The translations under genes were made by a program, and so were the position numbers. A DNA stretch of 32,314 nt from a virus. Below the pieces are notes generated by a model that was not told where the DNA came from, searched no databases, and saw only the letters and a list, made by a program, of their open reading frames with translations. The DNA is taken from positions 1 to 32,314 of IMG/VR virus record IMGVR_UViG_3300009507_000070; one strand, given 5' to 3'. Below, one piece after another: positions 18,501 through 26,448 of the stretch. Positions within the stretch are counted from its first letter, which is position 1. The number at the start of each line of letters is the position of its first letter.

Positions 18501-19485
18501 GATTTAGTCTTGGTAATTTAGGATTAATAAGACCTTTAGTAATATATGTGGTATAAACATCATTAAGAACTTTATCTCCACGTGTAACAATTATCGGTCG
18601 AGTACTAACCTCAGTATCACCTCTACCAACAGCAATATCAGTTTCAGTATTTAATTGGTTTTCAAGAGTTTGTAAATCACCATTGTAGTCTGAAGGTTCC
18701 TCATTATTATCCACCAATAAGTTAGTTTCATACATATGTGGTAGAGCAAACAACGCACCTAATGAAAGGTCTGATAAAATAGCCGCAGTCCTACCGATAA
18801 ACGAAACAGAAACTTTATAGTTACCATCAGTCGGGTCAAAACGAGCATTGAAACTCTTCATCATCAACTCGTACTTAACAGCCTTACCGTAATATCCTTT
18901 AACCGTTAAATAGAATAATGGATACGGTAATTGGAAGAAAGCAGAATATGGTGAATTCTCACCCAACTCAAATAATGTTCTACCTTGAACGTCAACCATT
19001 TCAATATCAACCTGTGGTATAAAAGAAGCATTATTCTTAATATTAATAGATGTGATACCCAACATCTGAGTATCCTGAGAATTGTTAACCACTGAACCCT
19101 GTTCGGTTATTTGGGTTTGATTGATACCTGCATTGGCTAATGAACCTTTACCAGTCAACTGGTCGGTATATGAAGTATCTAAATATTTTTTACCCTGTGG
19201 TTTTAAGAAATTAATTTGACCGTCCTCAGTTTCACCAAAGTTAGCAATTTTTACATTACGAGACATTTGGTCAGTATTTTCTCCTAAGGCTAGTTTTGTT
19301 CTCGGAATTATTCTCGCTTCCAAATTAGCATACATCACCAGGTTCTCGTGTTCAACCAATCTCTCGATTTGTTCACCATCACCATTGACAACTTTGTTTG
19401 GGTCCACTAAGACAATATTGTCAAACTGGTCAAACGCAATTTTCTCTCCCCCATAAAAACTTCTGAAGTTCTCGTTAACGGCCAT
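12550..19485 (-). CDS. Giant baseplate hub protein (gp27/late-control-D-like segments)
   Basis: The 2311 residues make this by far the longest gene here; T4 gp27 is 391 aa. Residues about 155-235 (IEMVDVQGRTLFELGENSPY, LPYPLFYLTVKGYYG) and about 1840-1895 (SSMGNVMIQPTMYFNLRYVP, GPYWITDVSHNITPGDFVTT) look like the two halves of a hub barrel. The latter resembles the end of late-control-D/gp27-type hubs, where a strand pair reads 'tG.Y.i..v.H.i..G.f.T'. The intervening 1600 residues are of unknown fold. A Thr/Asn/Glu-rich linker (about 1918-1962) leads to a C-terminal domain I cannot name. No lysozyme motif of gp5 was recognised. The gene overlaps the upstream gp53-like gene by 11 bases, which implies coupled translation. 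Confidence 0.8.
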   Translation of the reverse strand: MAVNENFRSFYGGEKIAFDQFDNIVLVDPNKVVNGDGEQIERLVEHENLVMYANLEARIIPRTKLALGENTDQMSRNVKIANFGETEDGQINFLKPQGKKYLDTSYTDQLTGKGSLANAGINQTQITEQGSVVNNSQDTQMLGITSINIKNNASFIPQVDIEMVDVQGRTLFELGENSPYSAFFQLPYPLFYLTVKGYYGKAVKYELMMKSFNARFDPTDGNYKVSVSFIGRTAAILSDLSLGALFALPHMYETNLLVDNNEEPSDYNGDLQTLENQLNTETDIAVGRGDTEVSTRPIIVTRGDKVLNDVYTTYITKGLINPKLPRLNLSELNSRLKGLENFIREQFSKEDLSVLNDIESYRETLRLYRYYITADRPTNWPGKYLGRKYVGLDGVVYSTLKKTENSLYKQFEARAILTSKINEYNQQLNDNATFGEDGQYSILGKKKSASIPVNISESDLEFDLTFEDIDITKTYQLQKNATPNQFELVKFSAETYAYFEATRKYYNKDLTPDEDLTPKFYSFGQISGSKNVLKGSFLAKIDKIERIYTDKAENIKKELSTALAQKIEKPDGGLGFRPTIRNVMAMLMANVDAFYRLMDEVHTDAWNVKDDPIRQNVIVSDQTTNGVDSKDTILSINDSQKTVYPWPQYFEKELDEDGNERYVVKYLGDPNVESQTKGYLFDKWPEVEFVEEFIKGKLQRKEEQRSANYGNPKDSLRSIPMNSVEFPYGNIPYENLSEVPFLYEIWERTMLSSNYTKLYRPTESKLNIYQVTADFETETIKNAIESDPFLKMKLKRLGINSSNFESILSHISNNGTGEKWNTFLADVFVTPYIQKLEEKPFDFYTSDEYESISPTIEISAESEGRLIEYLLSPETDELILTDVYPLTSLQWIKENVSNGKEIESLSQSNSTTQSLFFSSTKKTITSFNENFLVREVNNTPSLSTSWYINTGGTVSFPTSLNIRDLYVNRINNNDLMVTESPIDYGNNYSGKTGRYQITSLLNTPYFINSINKSVDNMKNGVDNPYVSLGYMYLNSLPLQTLREEMNAGVLGALQSVANSQNGDEKKGRYNFATYNKFAALHKLPYSWIVKYGSIWHRYKNYVNNNVDILDDVWGSINEDLLYDPFSQTPSKLEKYVIPRYGNTGTTDYQMEVTYTLPGIATQVNSKVGFYPQIINDVNYLFGYNEFITGTTQKDFETYFSGGTSFEGNGLKIATNDNSIIRMKKGTNDYNIDSYYTFYDSPKTYDDSTNNLVLCYPSAGGGDFNQYQYETSSPTGQFVKNSLTQPLYDGSIKTIWGGSHFGYFDTSLIKKPTYKEYLKTINPENSAQDAFNLQGELGYSSIEEIFAVFDEDILNAFESEFLNFCKDPNREDVESEKPNLINSLKNIFFVERPELSGDGSLDGKRIAQKQISSLIKSVRKLQNEYYIFKQGNPSYFNRRAWYSFTDDSRYQTQNQRIDFGKYINDSLPEINNNTTVVFSESQYPEAWKALRLAVGEYEASGMVYSDNGSYITDFFPAMDIEFTADNVRELSHVIKMFASQKYSNNSMTGGQFMTMFNQYLTLLDSSQKKIQDYLFRQLNKDLPNITEDSENIKSSMNGDVAKLELYEFFKMLNDKWIAGGDFKNRTLFEDFLFLDRANRDIGDKLIVDVTSLVGYINDEVNGNSIYTLIGHLIQKNNMLFMALPSYTNFYGVSDPSSDAKPEEGIESSASDVFGTFLEVDTIKSRPRFLCLYTDKVSEHPNMSENVDYRFGDDSFDIYKAEVLRENQSNKTDYAFSNKVVGFNVDFGVRNQGIFKSVSLDQSQYKDTSESFRILTDMANQSKGSKTFQQSTSLYNIYKNRSYNCQISSMGNVMIQPTMYFNLRYVPMFTGPYWITDVSHNITPGDFVTTFSGVRISKYSFPSIKDLTMSVNIDLLTRINNDYNKPKQKNQDVTNDEGTSTPITNEQSTANGVQGESTEIGSSNCTPIATYSGLDYVPLREETLSYNNIRNYVNSLSLSKSDEDVRRLIGLIPWLYNTGVLKSSVKFKNGNLGNLTTNKILRGVDVSDLEGQVCVNIEGQNVPLASFSDWKKSMNAIKSVFDVASVYNDMSQIGSERYENKNEEMYAKIYIKYFYSQISTDSEFNRIITTPANDQEKQIKQRYETVVPLFDQGIKWYVGAQNPNTVVFEELADINIVNGIMGGVLVNNSFSTQIKSGVGLWNVLALKMGWVTKPDDSTVSYLGAGDSAPYNEDMSGYILLSKQGTISINVVNDLIVPLIFGVDPISSPDWQPKDYKGTYTFKFQILFNPVTSSGTTDSTRQQKYQTFEIFYKL

Positions 19486-19792
19486 AATAATAGAAGTGTG
19501 TATCTAAAGCATTTTTATAATCCTGTAAAGATTGAACCAATGGAAACGGGACAATTAATACAGACCCATCAGGAATGTCTTTTTCTAAACTACCATATTG
19601 TGGATTGGCTATCTGTATCAACCAACCGAAGTATGGTGTTTTGTAAAATTCATAACTAATTTTATCTAATCTACTCACACCTGCTCTATAAACATACCTC
19701 TTATCTGTCGTTTTTGAAGGCAAATTAATATTTGGAACAACAGTTTGTTCTCCATTCAATAAAAATTTCTGATATCTATCGTAATATTGCAT
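19475..19792 (-). CDS. Small LysM-like baseplate protein, gp53-like
   Basis: The 105 residues include a LysM-like core: RLDKISYEFYKTPYFGWLIQ, then ANPQYG and DIPDGSVLIVPFPL. This is the typical pattern of phage tail LysM proteins that clamp hub and wedges. T4 gp53 has a comparable segment in which a helix with 'Iyg.p.lyWvll..N' is followed by a turn. The gene starts inside the stop of the 1534-aa gene (TAATG, one shared base) and overlaps the start of the hub gene by 11 bases. The three are therefore translationally coupled, and the product is likely made in fixed ratio with both partners. Confidence 0.78.
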   Translation of the reverse strand: MQYYDRYQKFLLNGEQTVVPNINLPSKTTDKRYVYRAGVSRLDKISYEFYKTPYFGWLIQIANPQYGSLEKDIPDGSVLIVPFPLVQSLQDYKNALDTHFYYYGR

Positions 19793-22700
19793 TATTGAAA
19801 CTTAACTTTATTATTCCATTTATCAGGGTCACCCTCATTATTACCCGTATATAATTGTTGAATCTGTTTTTTTTCAGAATCTGTGGCATTAAGGTCGTTA
19901 GCAAATGTAAATTCTCTTACTTTACCCTTAGCATAAGGTAAGTCCTTAAATTCTGTAGTAGAGTCCATCTCATCGTTATAAGATTCAAATAACTTAGATA
20001 TTTGAGTTTTAGCTTGGTCAAAACTTTTCTTCCAAGTATCAACATTATTTTTAATTGATGTCTCCCACTTTTCAGGTTTTGTAAAATTGTTCTCTTTTAC
20101 AAACTTAATTAACTCTTCAGTTAAATCAGTACTATTGTTTAGTATGTGTCTATAGAATGTAAGGTAGAACCTCTTATCTTCATCACTTGGGAAGTCTTCA
20201 GTCATCGTAGTCATACTTAAATCTTTTTGATAGACCGTGTTTGTATTTTCAGGTGCCAATATTTCAAAGCTATCACTATTAACTGTATATACCTTAGTTT
20301 GAGTGATAGCATATAACTCATTTATCTTATTACTGATTATAGTTAAGTCACCTTGAAGTTCATCTAATGTATCTGTGTAATCATCTGTATATACCTCAGT
20401 TGTCGCACTTATATCATAAATTGTTGTTTTATCACTTTGGATAAATCCGTCAATCTCTTGATTTACAACATTCATCTTATCAATGATTCTGGTCATATCC
20501 GTTTCTTTGGTGGTTAACTCTTGTAACTTAACAACCATATCAGATTCAAAACCATTTTGTAATCTTTCAATTATTTCTTTTAGTTTTTTATTGTACTTCC
20601 TTACATCTTTATTCTTAGCCCATGTTGATTGTGCAAACGTTGTTGTTAATGTATCAAATTGTAATGGGTGTGAATCACCATCAACATCTTTAAGTGATTC
20701 CTTAAATTGATATTGAATCTTATCAGAAAGTTTTTCTGATTTACCATATATATCGGCACCTATACCTATCACCTCACCATTGATATAACTTCTATCTTTA
20801 GTGAACAATCTCAAACCTATTTCACCATAATTGTCAGCAACACTCTGAAGTGTTGGTCCAACCGTATCTCTATATGTTTCGTACTTATCAGACAAATCGT
20901 CCATTATTGATTTGTATGAAATAGTACCAGTGACTGTCGTTCCTGTATTCTCAATAGTTTTAGACGTAACCTCACCAATGGTACTACCACCATCTTTCAC
21001 ATCTTCACCACTTATATCATCAACACTAAATGCAACATCACCACCCAACGCTTCAATGGTCTCTCTATCGATTTCTGAGGTATCCTCAGTAGCTACAGAC
21101 CTTTCGTCGTACATTTCCGTGTTAGCATAATAGTTAAACGATAAGGCGTTCTGTAAACGAGAAACAGGTTCTTTAAGACCGTGACCACCAATAAAGTAGA
21201 ATGATAAACTTACATCAGCAATCATAGGTTGAACACCGATACCTTCAGGATTCAAATCCAATATTAATGGTTCATACCTGATACTCATTTGTTGAATTGC
21301 AATTTTAGTATGGTAGAAATCACCAACCCTCAACACACAAATCGGTGGTGAACCAAATGAGGTATTCTGAGCGTTATTTTCCAACGGTTTACCATCAGGA
21401 CCAATCGTAGGGATTGTCTCACCTGGTCTCATACATTGTTGTAAGAATGTAAGACGTGAATTCAAACCTTCAGGAGTCATAGAGTGGAAGACAGGATTAA
21501 AGTATTTAATCTTTTCTTTAATACCATCATATAAGAATGAAGTATCTTCCGTTACGGCTTCAAAGTAATCACACTCAGATAATAACTTACGTAATATCTT
21601 TTTAGTAATACCCTCTCTTAATCTTACCTCATCATTCTGACGAGGAGCACCTGGACCTTTTACTATTTCTTTTACCTTTTCTGAGTTTTCACCAGTTTCT
21701 TTTACAATAACCTCATCACTTTGTGTTGGTTCTTCAGTTTCTGTTTTTGGAGGTTCAGTAATGGTAATATTAGCAACCACAGTACGACGACACCCCATCG
21801 CCTGTACAGAATATATTTTTGCCGCCCCTTGTAAATCTTGTGAACAATCAACATTATCAATATTAGCACCTTCACCTAAAGATGATGTTTGAATGGCTAT
21901 ATAATTCTTTTCATTAACCTTTTTAATTCTTGGGTCATTCAATATTTGTTTCTTAACAGAATCAACTCTCCTTTTAGATAAGTTAGTATTGTAACTATCA
22001 TCGTTAGGTGACGATGCGGAACCTGTCAATTTAATATTCACACCAAACTTATTAGTAGCGGCATCTACCAACTTATTAATGAAATCATCAAGTTTGTTTT
22101 TACCCGCAACAATTTTAGTATCAAAGAAAGTCTCAACCTGTTGTTTTTGTCCAATACTATCCGCTTGTGAAAGATATGTACTCTTTTTACCAATATATGC
22201 ATTATAAGACGTATCGTAATCTACTGTAGATGTTGTTGAACGAGTATTAGAATCTGGCTTATCATTATCAAAATATAATGTAGTACCCTCAAACACCCCT
22301 AAGTCTGGTTTCTGTACAGTATCAGTTGATATATTATCAGGTTCAGGGTTTTCTTTAGGTATCTCTCTTTCAATCTCCTTGAAGACCTCAGGATTATTTG
22401 TTGTAGTAACAACCTCATAGATATCATTAAAAGATAATTGACCATATTTCCTTGCCAATTCATAGATATCCAAAGTCTTACACCCTGAGAAGAAACTATC
22501 CACAATCTTTGTAACCTCAGAGTCTGGCGTTACATTTGCTAATTCCTTATCCACCAATGTGTTTAGTACGGACGGGTGGTCAACCAATATCTTAAAACTT
22601 AATGAACCCTGTCTCTGAGTATTTGAATACGTATAGATAGGTTCAGGTCTTCCCAAGAAATCATTTGTTGTCCAATTTGCCGAAACATTCTCATCAACTC

Positions 22701-24396
22701 TCAAGTCATATGGAGGGAACCACATCACACGACCACCATTAGGTCCCTTCTCACAGTTTGGAAGGTCTTGTGTCATATCTGATGTTCTCCACGCCAAGTT
22801 TTCCAAAGACAACATATATTTTGTTGCCTCACCATTTTTGATATTAAGACCATCAACAGGAGCAATATTCAAATTGTAAGTGTTATCCAATACTGAATTC
22901 GTAAACTTACGAATGTTACCTTCAGTTTTTTGAAGGTCGGCCATTTGGTAATAAGGTGTGTCTTTAGTGAATACTCTACAATATTCTTGACCTACCTCAA
23001 CACCATTTTCGTTAACATATCTTTTTACTCTCGAACCCTTAGTAATCTCTCTCGTACCATCATAGAATACTTTAGATACCTGATTGATAGCATTACCCAC
23101 GTGTTCCAACCTCGCTTGACCGTTCAACCCGTCGGCAGCATCAATCAACCTTTGAGTATCATCTAAGATTGAACCCTTAGTTATTTTATATCTCGTAGAT
23201 GAAGATTTATTAAATTGTGAACTAATTGGAGGGAATCCGTCATTTCCACCAACAATCTTACCACCAATACCTACGTTCTTACCCGCAGCCCTCGAACTCT
23301 TTGGTGACACCCACGTAAATCCACCACCAATATCTGGTGAATCACCAGGTTCAACAGTATTTAATCCAAAACTAAACTTCTGTTCACCCTCATATAAATT
23401 AGCCAATTCACCATATCCTCTAACCGCAGTCGGTATTTTTTTACCAAACTCATCAACAGGTAATTCATTAGACGGAGCAACAATATCGTTAGGGTCTTGG
23501 ACTCTTGAACCTATATAATAGTTAGGACCAGGAGCAAAGAAGTTAGGGTCCGATATGAAGTTTAATTTATAATCAGGTCTAAACCTGTTGTACTCTAAGG
23601 CTTTGAATAATTGTGATGTTTGTCCTCGACCAGTGTTGTTTAAGAAAATATCCGAACCATTCTTCTTTTCAGGTAATAAGTCTCTAAACCCTAATAAATT
23701 ACTAATAACGTTTACACCCGTGTTTAAGTAACTTGTAGAACCCTCAAAGTAGTCACCAGGTATCCATGAGAATGGAACATAAACACCAGTAATTCTACTG
23801 ATAAAATCTAAACCTTTACCCACAATATTTGTCGGAGACGAAATCGTCCAATCAGGTTCAATAAATTCTTGTCTACCCGTTAGAATATCTGCAGCAATAA
23901 ATGGGTCTTGTAATGCACTTAAAATATTTATTCTACCTAAAGTTTCTTGTCTAATCTCCTCATCAACTCTATACTGAAACTCGTCCTGTAACGACTTAGC
24001 AGCAATCTGTATCATTGTAGAGTCTTGAGTCAATGAACCATTTGTACCCTGAGGGTCGTCATTAAATAGAATCTGAGCCCCCGTATATGTTGATGCAACA
24101 AACTTATAATACGTATCTCTTTGGGTTACTAACTTTTGTACGTCCTTAACGGTATACCTATCATCATAACCACCAGCAGGACCATATTGATTTTGTATGA
24201 ATAATCTAACCTCTTCTTTATCACCAATATCTTCAACTTCAGCACTATCCACAACAGAATAGTTGGTCAATATAAGTTCTGATTGACCAGGGTTTGTTGT
24301 AGGGGAAAAACCATCACTATTAAAAGGTGGTAAGTTCTTTACCAACAACTTCTTTCTGATGTCTTCTGTTGAATTAAATGATAATGGACTTGGCAT
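19792..24396 (-). CDS. Large tail/baseplate protein with embedded OmpA-like domain (gp48/gp54-like flanks)
   Basis: The protein has 1534 residues. Around 555-615 (GRVMWFPPYDLRVDENVSA, LGRPEPIYTYSNTQRQGSLS) and 1018-1095 (VLRVGDFYHTKIAIQQMSIR, DVSLSFYFIGGHGLKEPVSR) the sequence looks like tail-tube-cap proteins of the gp48/gp54 type. Between them, residues about 702-880 contain an OmpA-C-like domain. LYFDNDKPD (707-715) matches its first strand, and KLTGSASSP with YNTNLSKRRVDSVKKQI matches the 'GHTD...YN..LS..RA..V' region. Arg810 is kept, but the peptidoglycan-binding Asp is Ser. The C-terminal 300 residues are coiled-coil rich. It follows the tape measure gene, as expected for a tail-initiator protein, and shares one base with the next gene. 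Confidence 0.78.
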   Translation of the reverse strand: MPSPLSFNSTEDIRKKLLVKNLPPFNSDGFSPTTNPGQSELILTNYSVVDSAEVEDIGDKEEVRLFIQNQYGPAGGYDDRYTVKDVQKLVTQRDTYYKFVASTYTGAQILFNDDPQGTNGSLTQDSTMIQIAAKSLQDEFQYRVDEEIRQETLGRINILSALQDPFIAADILTGRQEFIEPDWTISSPTNIVGKGLDFISRITGVYVPFSWIPGDYFEGSTSYLNTGVNVISNLLGFRDLLPEKKNGSDIFLNNTGRGQTSQLFKALEYNRFRPDYKLNFISDPNFFAPGPNYYIGSRVQDPNDIVAPSNELPVDEFGKKIPTAVRGYGELANLYEGEQKFSFGLNTVEPGDSPDIGGGFTWVSPKSSRAAGKNVGIGGKIVGGNDGFPPISSQFNKSSSTRYKITKGSILDDTQRLIDAADGLNGQARLEHVGNAINQVSKVFYDGTREITKGSRVKRYVNENGVEVGQEYCRVFTKDTPYYQMADLQKTEGNIRKFTNSVLDNTYNLNIAPVDGLNIKNGEATKYMLSLENLAWRTSDMTQDLPNCEKGPNGGRVMWFPPYDLRVDENVSANWTTNDFLGRPEPIYTYSNTQRQGSLSFKILVDHPSVLNTLVDKELANVTPDSEVTKIVDSFFSGCKTLDIYELARKYGQLSFNDIYEVVTTTNNPEVFKEIEREIPKENPEPDNISTDTVQKPDLGVFEGTTLYFDNDKPDSNTRSTTSTVDYDTSYNAYIGKKSTYLSQADSIGQKQQVETFFDTKIVAGKNKLDDFINKLVDAATNKFGVNIKLTGSASSPNDDSYNTNLSKRRVDSVKKQILNDPRIKKVNEKNYIAIQTSSLGEGANIDNVDCSQDLQGAAKIYSVQAMGCRRTVVANITITEPPKTETEEPTQSDEVIVKETGENSEKVKEIVKGPGAPRQNDEVRLREGITKKILRKLLSECDYFEAVTEDTSFLYDGIKEKIKYFNPVFHSMTPEGLNSRLTFLQQCMRPGETIPTIGPDGKPLENNAQNTSFGSPPICVLRVGDFYHTKIAIQQMSIRYEPLILDLNPEGIGVQPMIADVSLSFYFIGGHGLKEPVSRLQNALSFNYYANTEMYDERSVATEDTSEIDRETIEALGGDVAFSVDDISGEDVKDGGSTIGEVTSKTIENTGTTVTGTISYKSIMDDLSDKYETYRDTVGPTLQSVADNYGEIGLRLFTKDRSYINGEVIGIGADIYGKSEKLSDKIQYQFKESLKDVDGDSHPLQFDTLTTTFAQSTWAKNKDVRKYNKKLKEIIERLQNGFESDMVVKLQELTTKETDMTRIIDKMNVVNQEIDGFIQSDKTTIYDISATTEVYTDDYTDTLDELQGDLTIISNKINELYAITQTKVYTVNSDSFEILAPENTNTVYQKDLSMTTMTEDFPSDEDKRFYLTFYRHILNNSTDLTEELIKFVKENNFTKPEKWETSIKNNVDTWKKSFDQAKTQISKLFESYNDEMDSTTEFKDLPYAKGKVREFTFANDLNATDSEKKQIQQLYTGNNEGDPDKWNNKVKFQ

Positions 24397-24412
24397 CTAT
24401 TTCAGTTTTCTA

Positions 24413-24420
24413 TATAAATA
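24413..24420 (-). promoter_or_regulatory. Candidate late-promoter octamer TATTTATA before the 1534-aa gene
   Basis: An exact TATTTATA on the minus strand lies in the 46-base gap after the tape measure gene and ends 16 bases before the ATG at 24396. The local sequence is CTATTTATATAG. The spacing agrees with that at the 74-aa and tape measure genes. Confidence 0.35.
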
Positions 24421-24442
24421 GATGAAAGGATTATTTTATGAT

Positions 24443-26257
24443 TTAATAAGTGGTACCTTGACGAGCCATTTCTTGTTGAATCATCTGAGTAAGATTGGCT
24501 AAGGCAGTTGGGTCGGTTTGTAATGATTGTAAAGACATACCACCACCCTGTAATTGAATGGTACCAGTGTGGTTTACATTAAGGTCATCAAATGTACCTC
24601 TAACTACTTCAACCTTCATTGGGTCAGTATTGGTCACTTTTGCCACATTAACAGGAATAACAGCACTTGGTACTACACCTGAACCCGAACCTGAATTAGA
24701 ACCACCTGAACCCGAACCTGAATTAGAACCACCTAAACCAGGTACAGACGCATTCGCAAGGGCCCTTTTTGCTTTCTCTCTTGCGTTTGTTAAATCAGCA
24801 CTCAAATCACCTTTGGCTATTTTTGCATATGCATTAACCGCGGCACCATAGAAAGCATTACCAATCCCTTCAACACCACTGGTTGCAAAATGTTCAAATA
24901 CACTTGTAAATCCCACTACACCTTCTTTGAATATTGTATCTACAGTACCAAACACGTTTTTCATGTTATCCTCGGTTAGAACACTCCCTATAACTTCACT
25001 AACTTTTTCCGCCGCAGCAATAGTATTACTTTCAATGGTTGCATATGTATCAGAACCCGCAATCTGTGCGGATACCGTTCTTGCCGACCCTTCTAATGTA
25101 TTTTTGATTACTTCTAATACGGTCAATTGTTGTTTAGCAACATCTAAGGCTGACATATTTGCAGCCTCCGAACGTTCTTTAAGAGATTTTATAACCTTTG
25201 TTTGTTCATCAGGGTTAAGTTCGTTTATCTCCTCTAAACTCATTAATTCATTATTAACAGTGAATTTTAACTCACCACCATCGAACTGACCGATATTAGC
25301 CAACAATTCTCTGGTATCATCATCAAATTGACCTCCTAAGATATCTATTTGTGATAACGCTTCTTGACGTTTTGCTGCTTTAATAGCAGTATTGGACAAT
25401 TCTTCATAATCCATATTAAGAGCGTTTGCTTGAGCCCTTAACCTTCTCATTTCAGTGGCAGATATGGCAAAGTCACCCGTTTCAGAATTAAATGATACCG
25501 CAGCACTCGCAGCATTTACAATAGACTCTTGAAGGCCATCAAGGTCATTTTGAGCCATATTCATTAATTGGAACGGGTCGGCTAAAGCACCCACAGCACC
25601 ACCCAACATCTGAAACTCAGCGGCAAGATTAATAGCTTCAGAAGGGTCAAGTAATTTACCAGCCAAACTGGTAACATCTGCCATGTTAATTCTCAATGCT
25701 TGAGAACGAGCAACCATATTAGTAAATCCTTCAACTCCGTTTCTAAAATTGTACGAGTTTATGAGTTTTACATTATCTCCAACAGTTTTCAAGAATTGTC
25801 CCGTGTTAAGACCTAAAGACGCGGCACTCTTACGTGCACTTTCTATTTGCTTCGCAGCTTGTGTTGGACCAACACCAATTGAATCGAAACCTTCAACAAG
25901 AGTGGCCATTTCTTCACCTGTAAGATTTGTGGCTTTTTGTATAGCAATAAAATCATTTAACTGTTCACTAGTTAAAGTAACATTTCTTTGCATAATAGTA
26001 CCAATCGCAGCCATCTGTACCCCAACTTCAGTTGCACTGACACCTAACTCTGCAAGGTCTTTAACAGATTGTGAAATAGTCTTTTGCATTTCTTGGGATG
26101 CTTTAGCTCCCTGACCAAAAACATCCGCAGTTACTGACTTAGCAGCACTGTCAAATTCAAAAATCGCTGAACGTAGTTCTTTAGTATATTGAATGGCACT
26201 ATTAATCGCGTCATTCAAATCTTTAGGACCACCACCACTGTTATCTTGTAAAAACAT
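24443..26257 (-). CDS. Tail tape measure protein
   Basis: The 604-aa, alanine-rich, mostly helical protein lies after the tube and gp26-like genes and before the tail-cap-like gene, the position of a tape measure. T4 gp29 is 590 aa, so a tail of T4-like length is inferred. The N-terminal half (DLNDAINSAIQYTKELRSAI, QEMQKTISQSVKDLAELGV) is coiled-coil-like. The C-terminal part has a flexible linker GLGGSNSGSGSGGSNSGSGS encoded by a tandem DNA repeat, then a beta-rich segment VNHTGTIQLQGGG and a terminal helix QMIQQEMARQGTTY. Such C-terminal ends usually contact the hub. No transglycosylase or peptidase motif was found. Confidence 0.83.
   Translation of the reverse strand: MFLQDNSGGGPKDLNDAINSAIQYTKELRSAIFEFDSAAKSVTADVFGQGAKASQEMQKTISQSVKDLAELGVSATEVGVQMAAIGTIMQRNVTLTSEQLNDFIAIQKATNLTGEEMATLVEGFDSIGVGPTQAAKQIESARKSAASLGLNTGQFLKTVGDNVKLINSYNFRNGVEGFTNMVARSQALRINMADVTSLAGKLLDPSEAINLAAEFQMLGGAVGALADPFQLMNMAQNDLDGLQESIVNAASAAVSFNSETGDFAISATEMRRLRAQANALNMDYEELSNTAIKAAKRQEALSQIDILGGQFDDDTRELLANIGQFDGGELKFTVNNELMSLEEINELNPDEQTKVIKSLKERSEAANMSALDVAKQQLTVLEVIKNTLEGSARTVSAQIAGSDTYATIESNTIAAAEKVSEVIGSVLTEDNMKNVFGTVDTIFKEGVVGFTSVFEHFATSGVEGIGNAFYGAAVNAYAKIAKGDLSADLTNAREKAKRALANASVPGLGGSNSGSGSGGSNSGSGSGVVPSAVIPVNVAKVTNTDPMKVEVVRGTFDDLNVNHTGTIQLQGGGMSLQSLQTDPTALANLTQMIQQEMARQGTTY
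24677..24730 (-). repeat. 27-bp tandem repeat (two copies) coding for a Gly/Ser/Asn linker
   Basis: Two identical 27-base units lie head to tail (24677-24703 and 24704-24730), followed by a partial third copy. Each encodes nine residues of the GSNSGSGSG type inside the tape measure gene. The repeat keeps the reading frame and looks like a recent slippage duplication that lengthens a flexible linker. Confidence 0.9.
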
Positions 26258-26272
26258 TTAGACTATTTTACT

Positions 26273-26280
26273 TATAAATA
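26273..26280 (-). promoter_or_regulatory. Candidate late-promoter octamer TATTTATA before the tape measure gene
   Basis: An exact TATTTATA on the minus strand lies in the 25-base gap between the 50-aa ORF and the tape measure gene, ending 15 bases before the ATG at 26257. It is followed by AGTAA, as before the tail tube gene. Confidence 0.35.
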
Positions 26281-26282
26281 CC

Positions 26283-26435
26283 TTAACGTGAACTTTGTCT
26301 ACGTTTCTCGTTCAACTTTTCCATATCATCAATATACTTTTTGATAAAATACTTCCTTTCGAACGTAGGCATTTTAAGAAGGTCAGAATAGGAGAACCCC
26401 AATTCTTTGACACAATAATAAAACTCATCAAGCAT
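26283..26435 (-). CDS. 50-aa ORF, probable tail-assembly chaperone extension (frameshift partner of the gp26-like gene)
   Basis: From the ATG at 26435 it reads MLDEFYYCVKELGFSYSDLL, then KMPTFERKYFIKKYIDDMEK, and ends in a basic tail. A short helical module with a 'DLLxMPxxERxYFI' core is typical of small proteins encoded between tube/gp26 and tape measure genes in tailed phages, where it often exists only as the frameshifted end of a chaperone. The same frame stays open upstream across the stop of the gp26-like gene at 26449. The segment VLSSDYRQA before the ATG would join the two products. It may thus be translated on its own, as an extension, or both. The leader lacks a Shine-Dalgarno sequence, but so do the others here. 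Confidence 0.7.
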   Translation of the reverse strand: MLDEFYYCVKELGFSYSDLLKMPTFERKYFIKKYIDDMEKLNEKRRQSSR

Positions 26436-26448
26436 AGCTTGACGGTAA

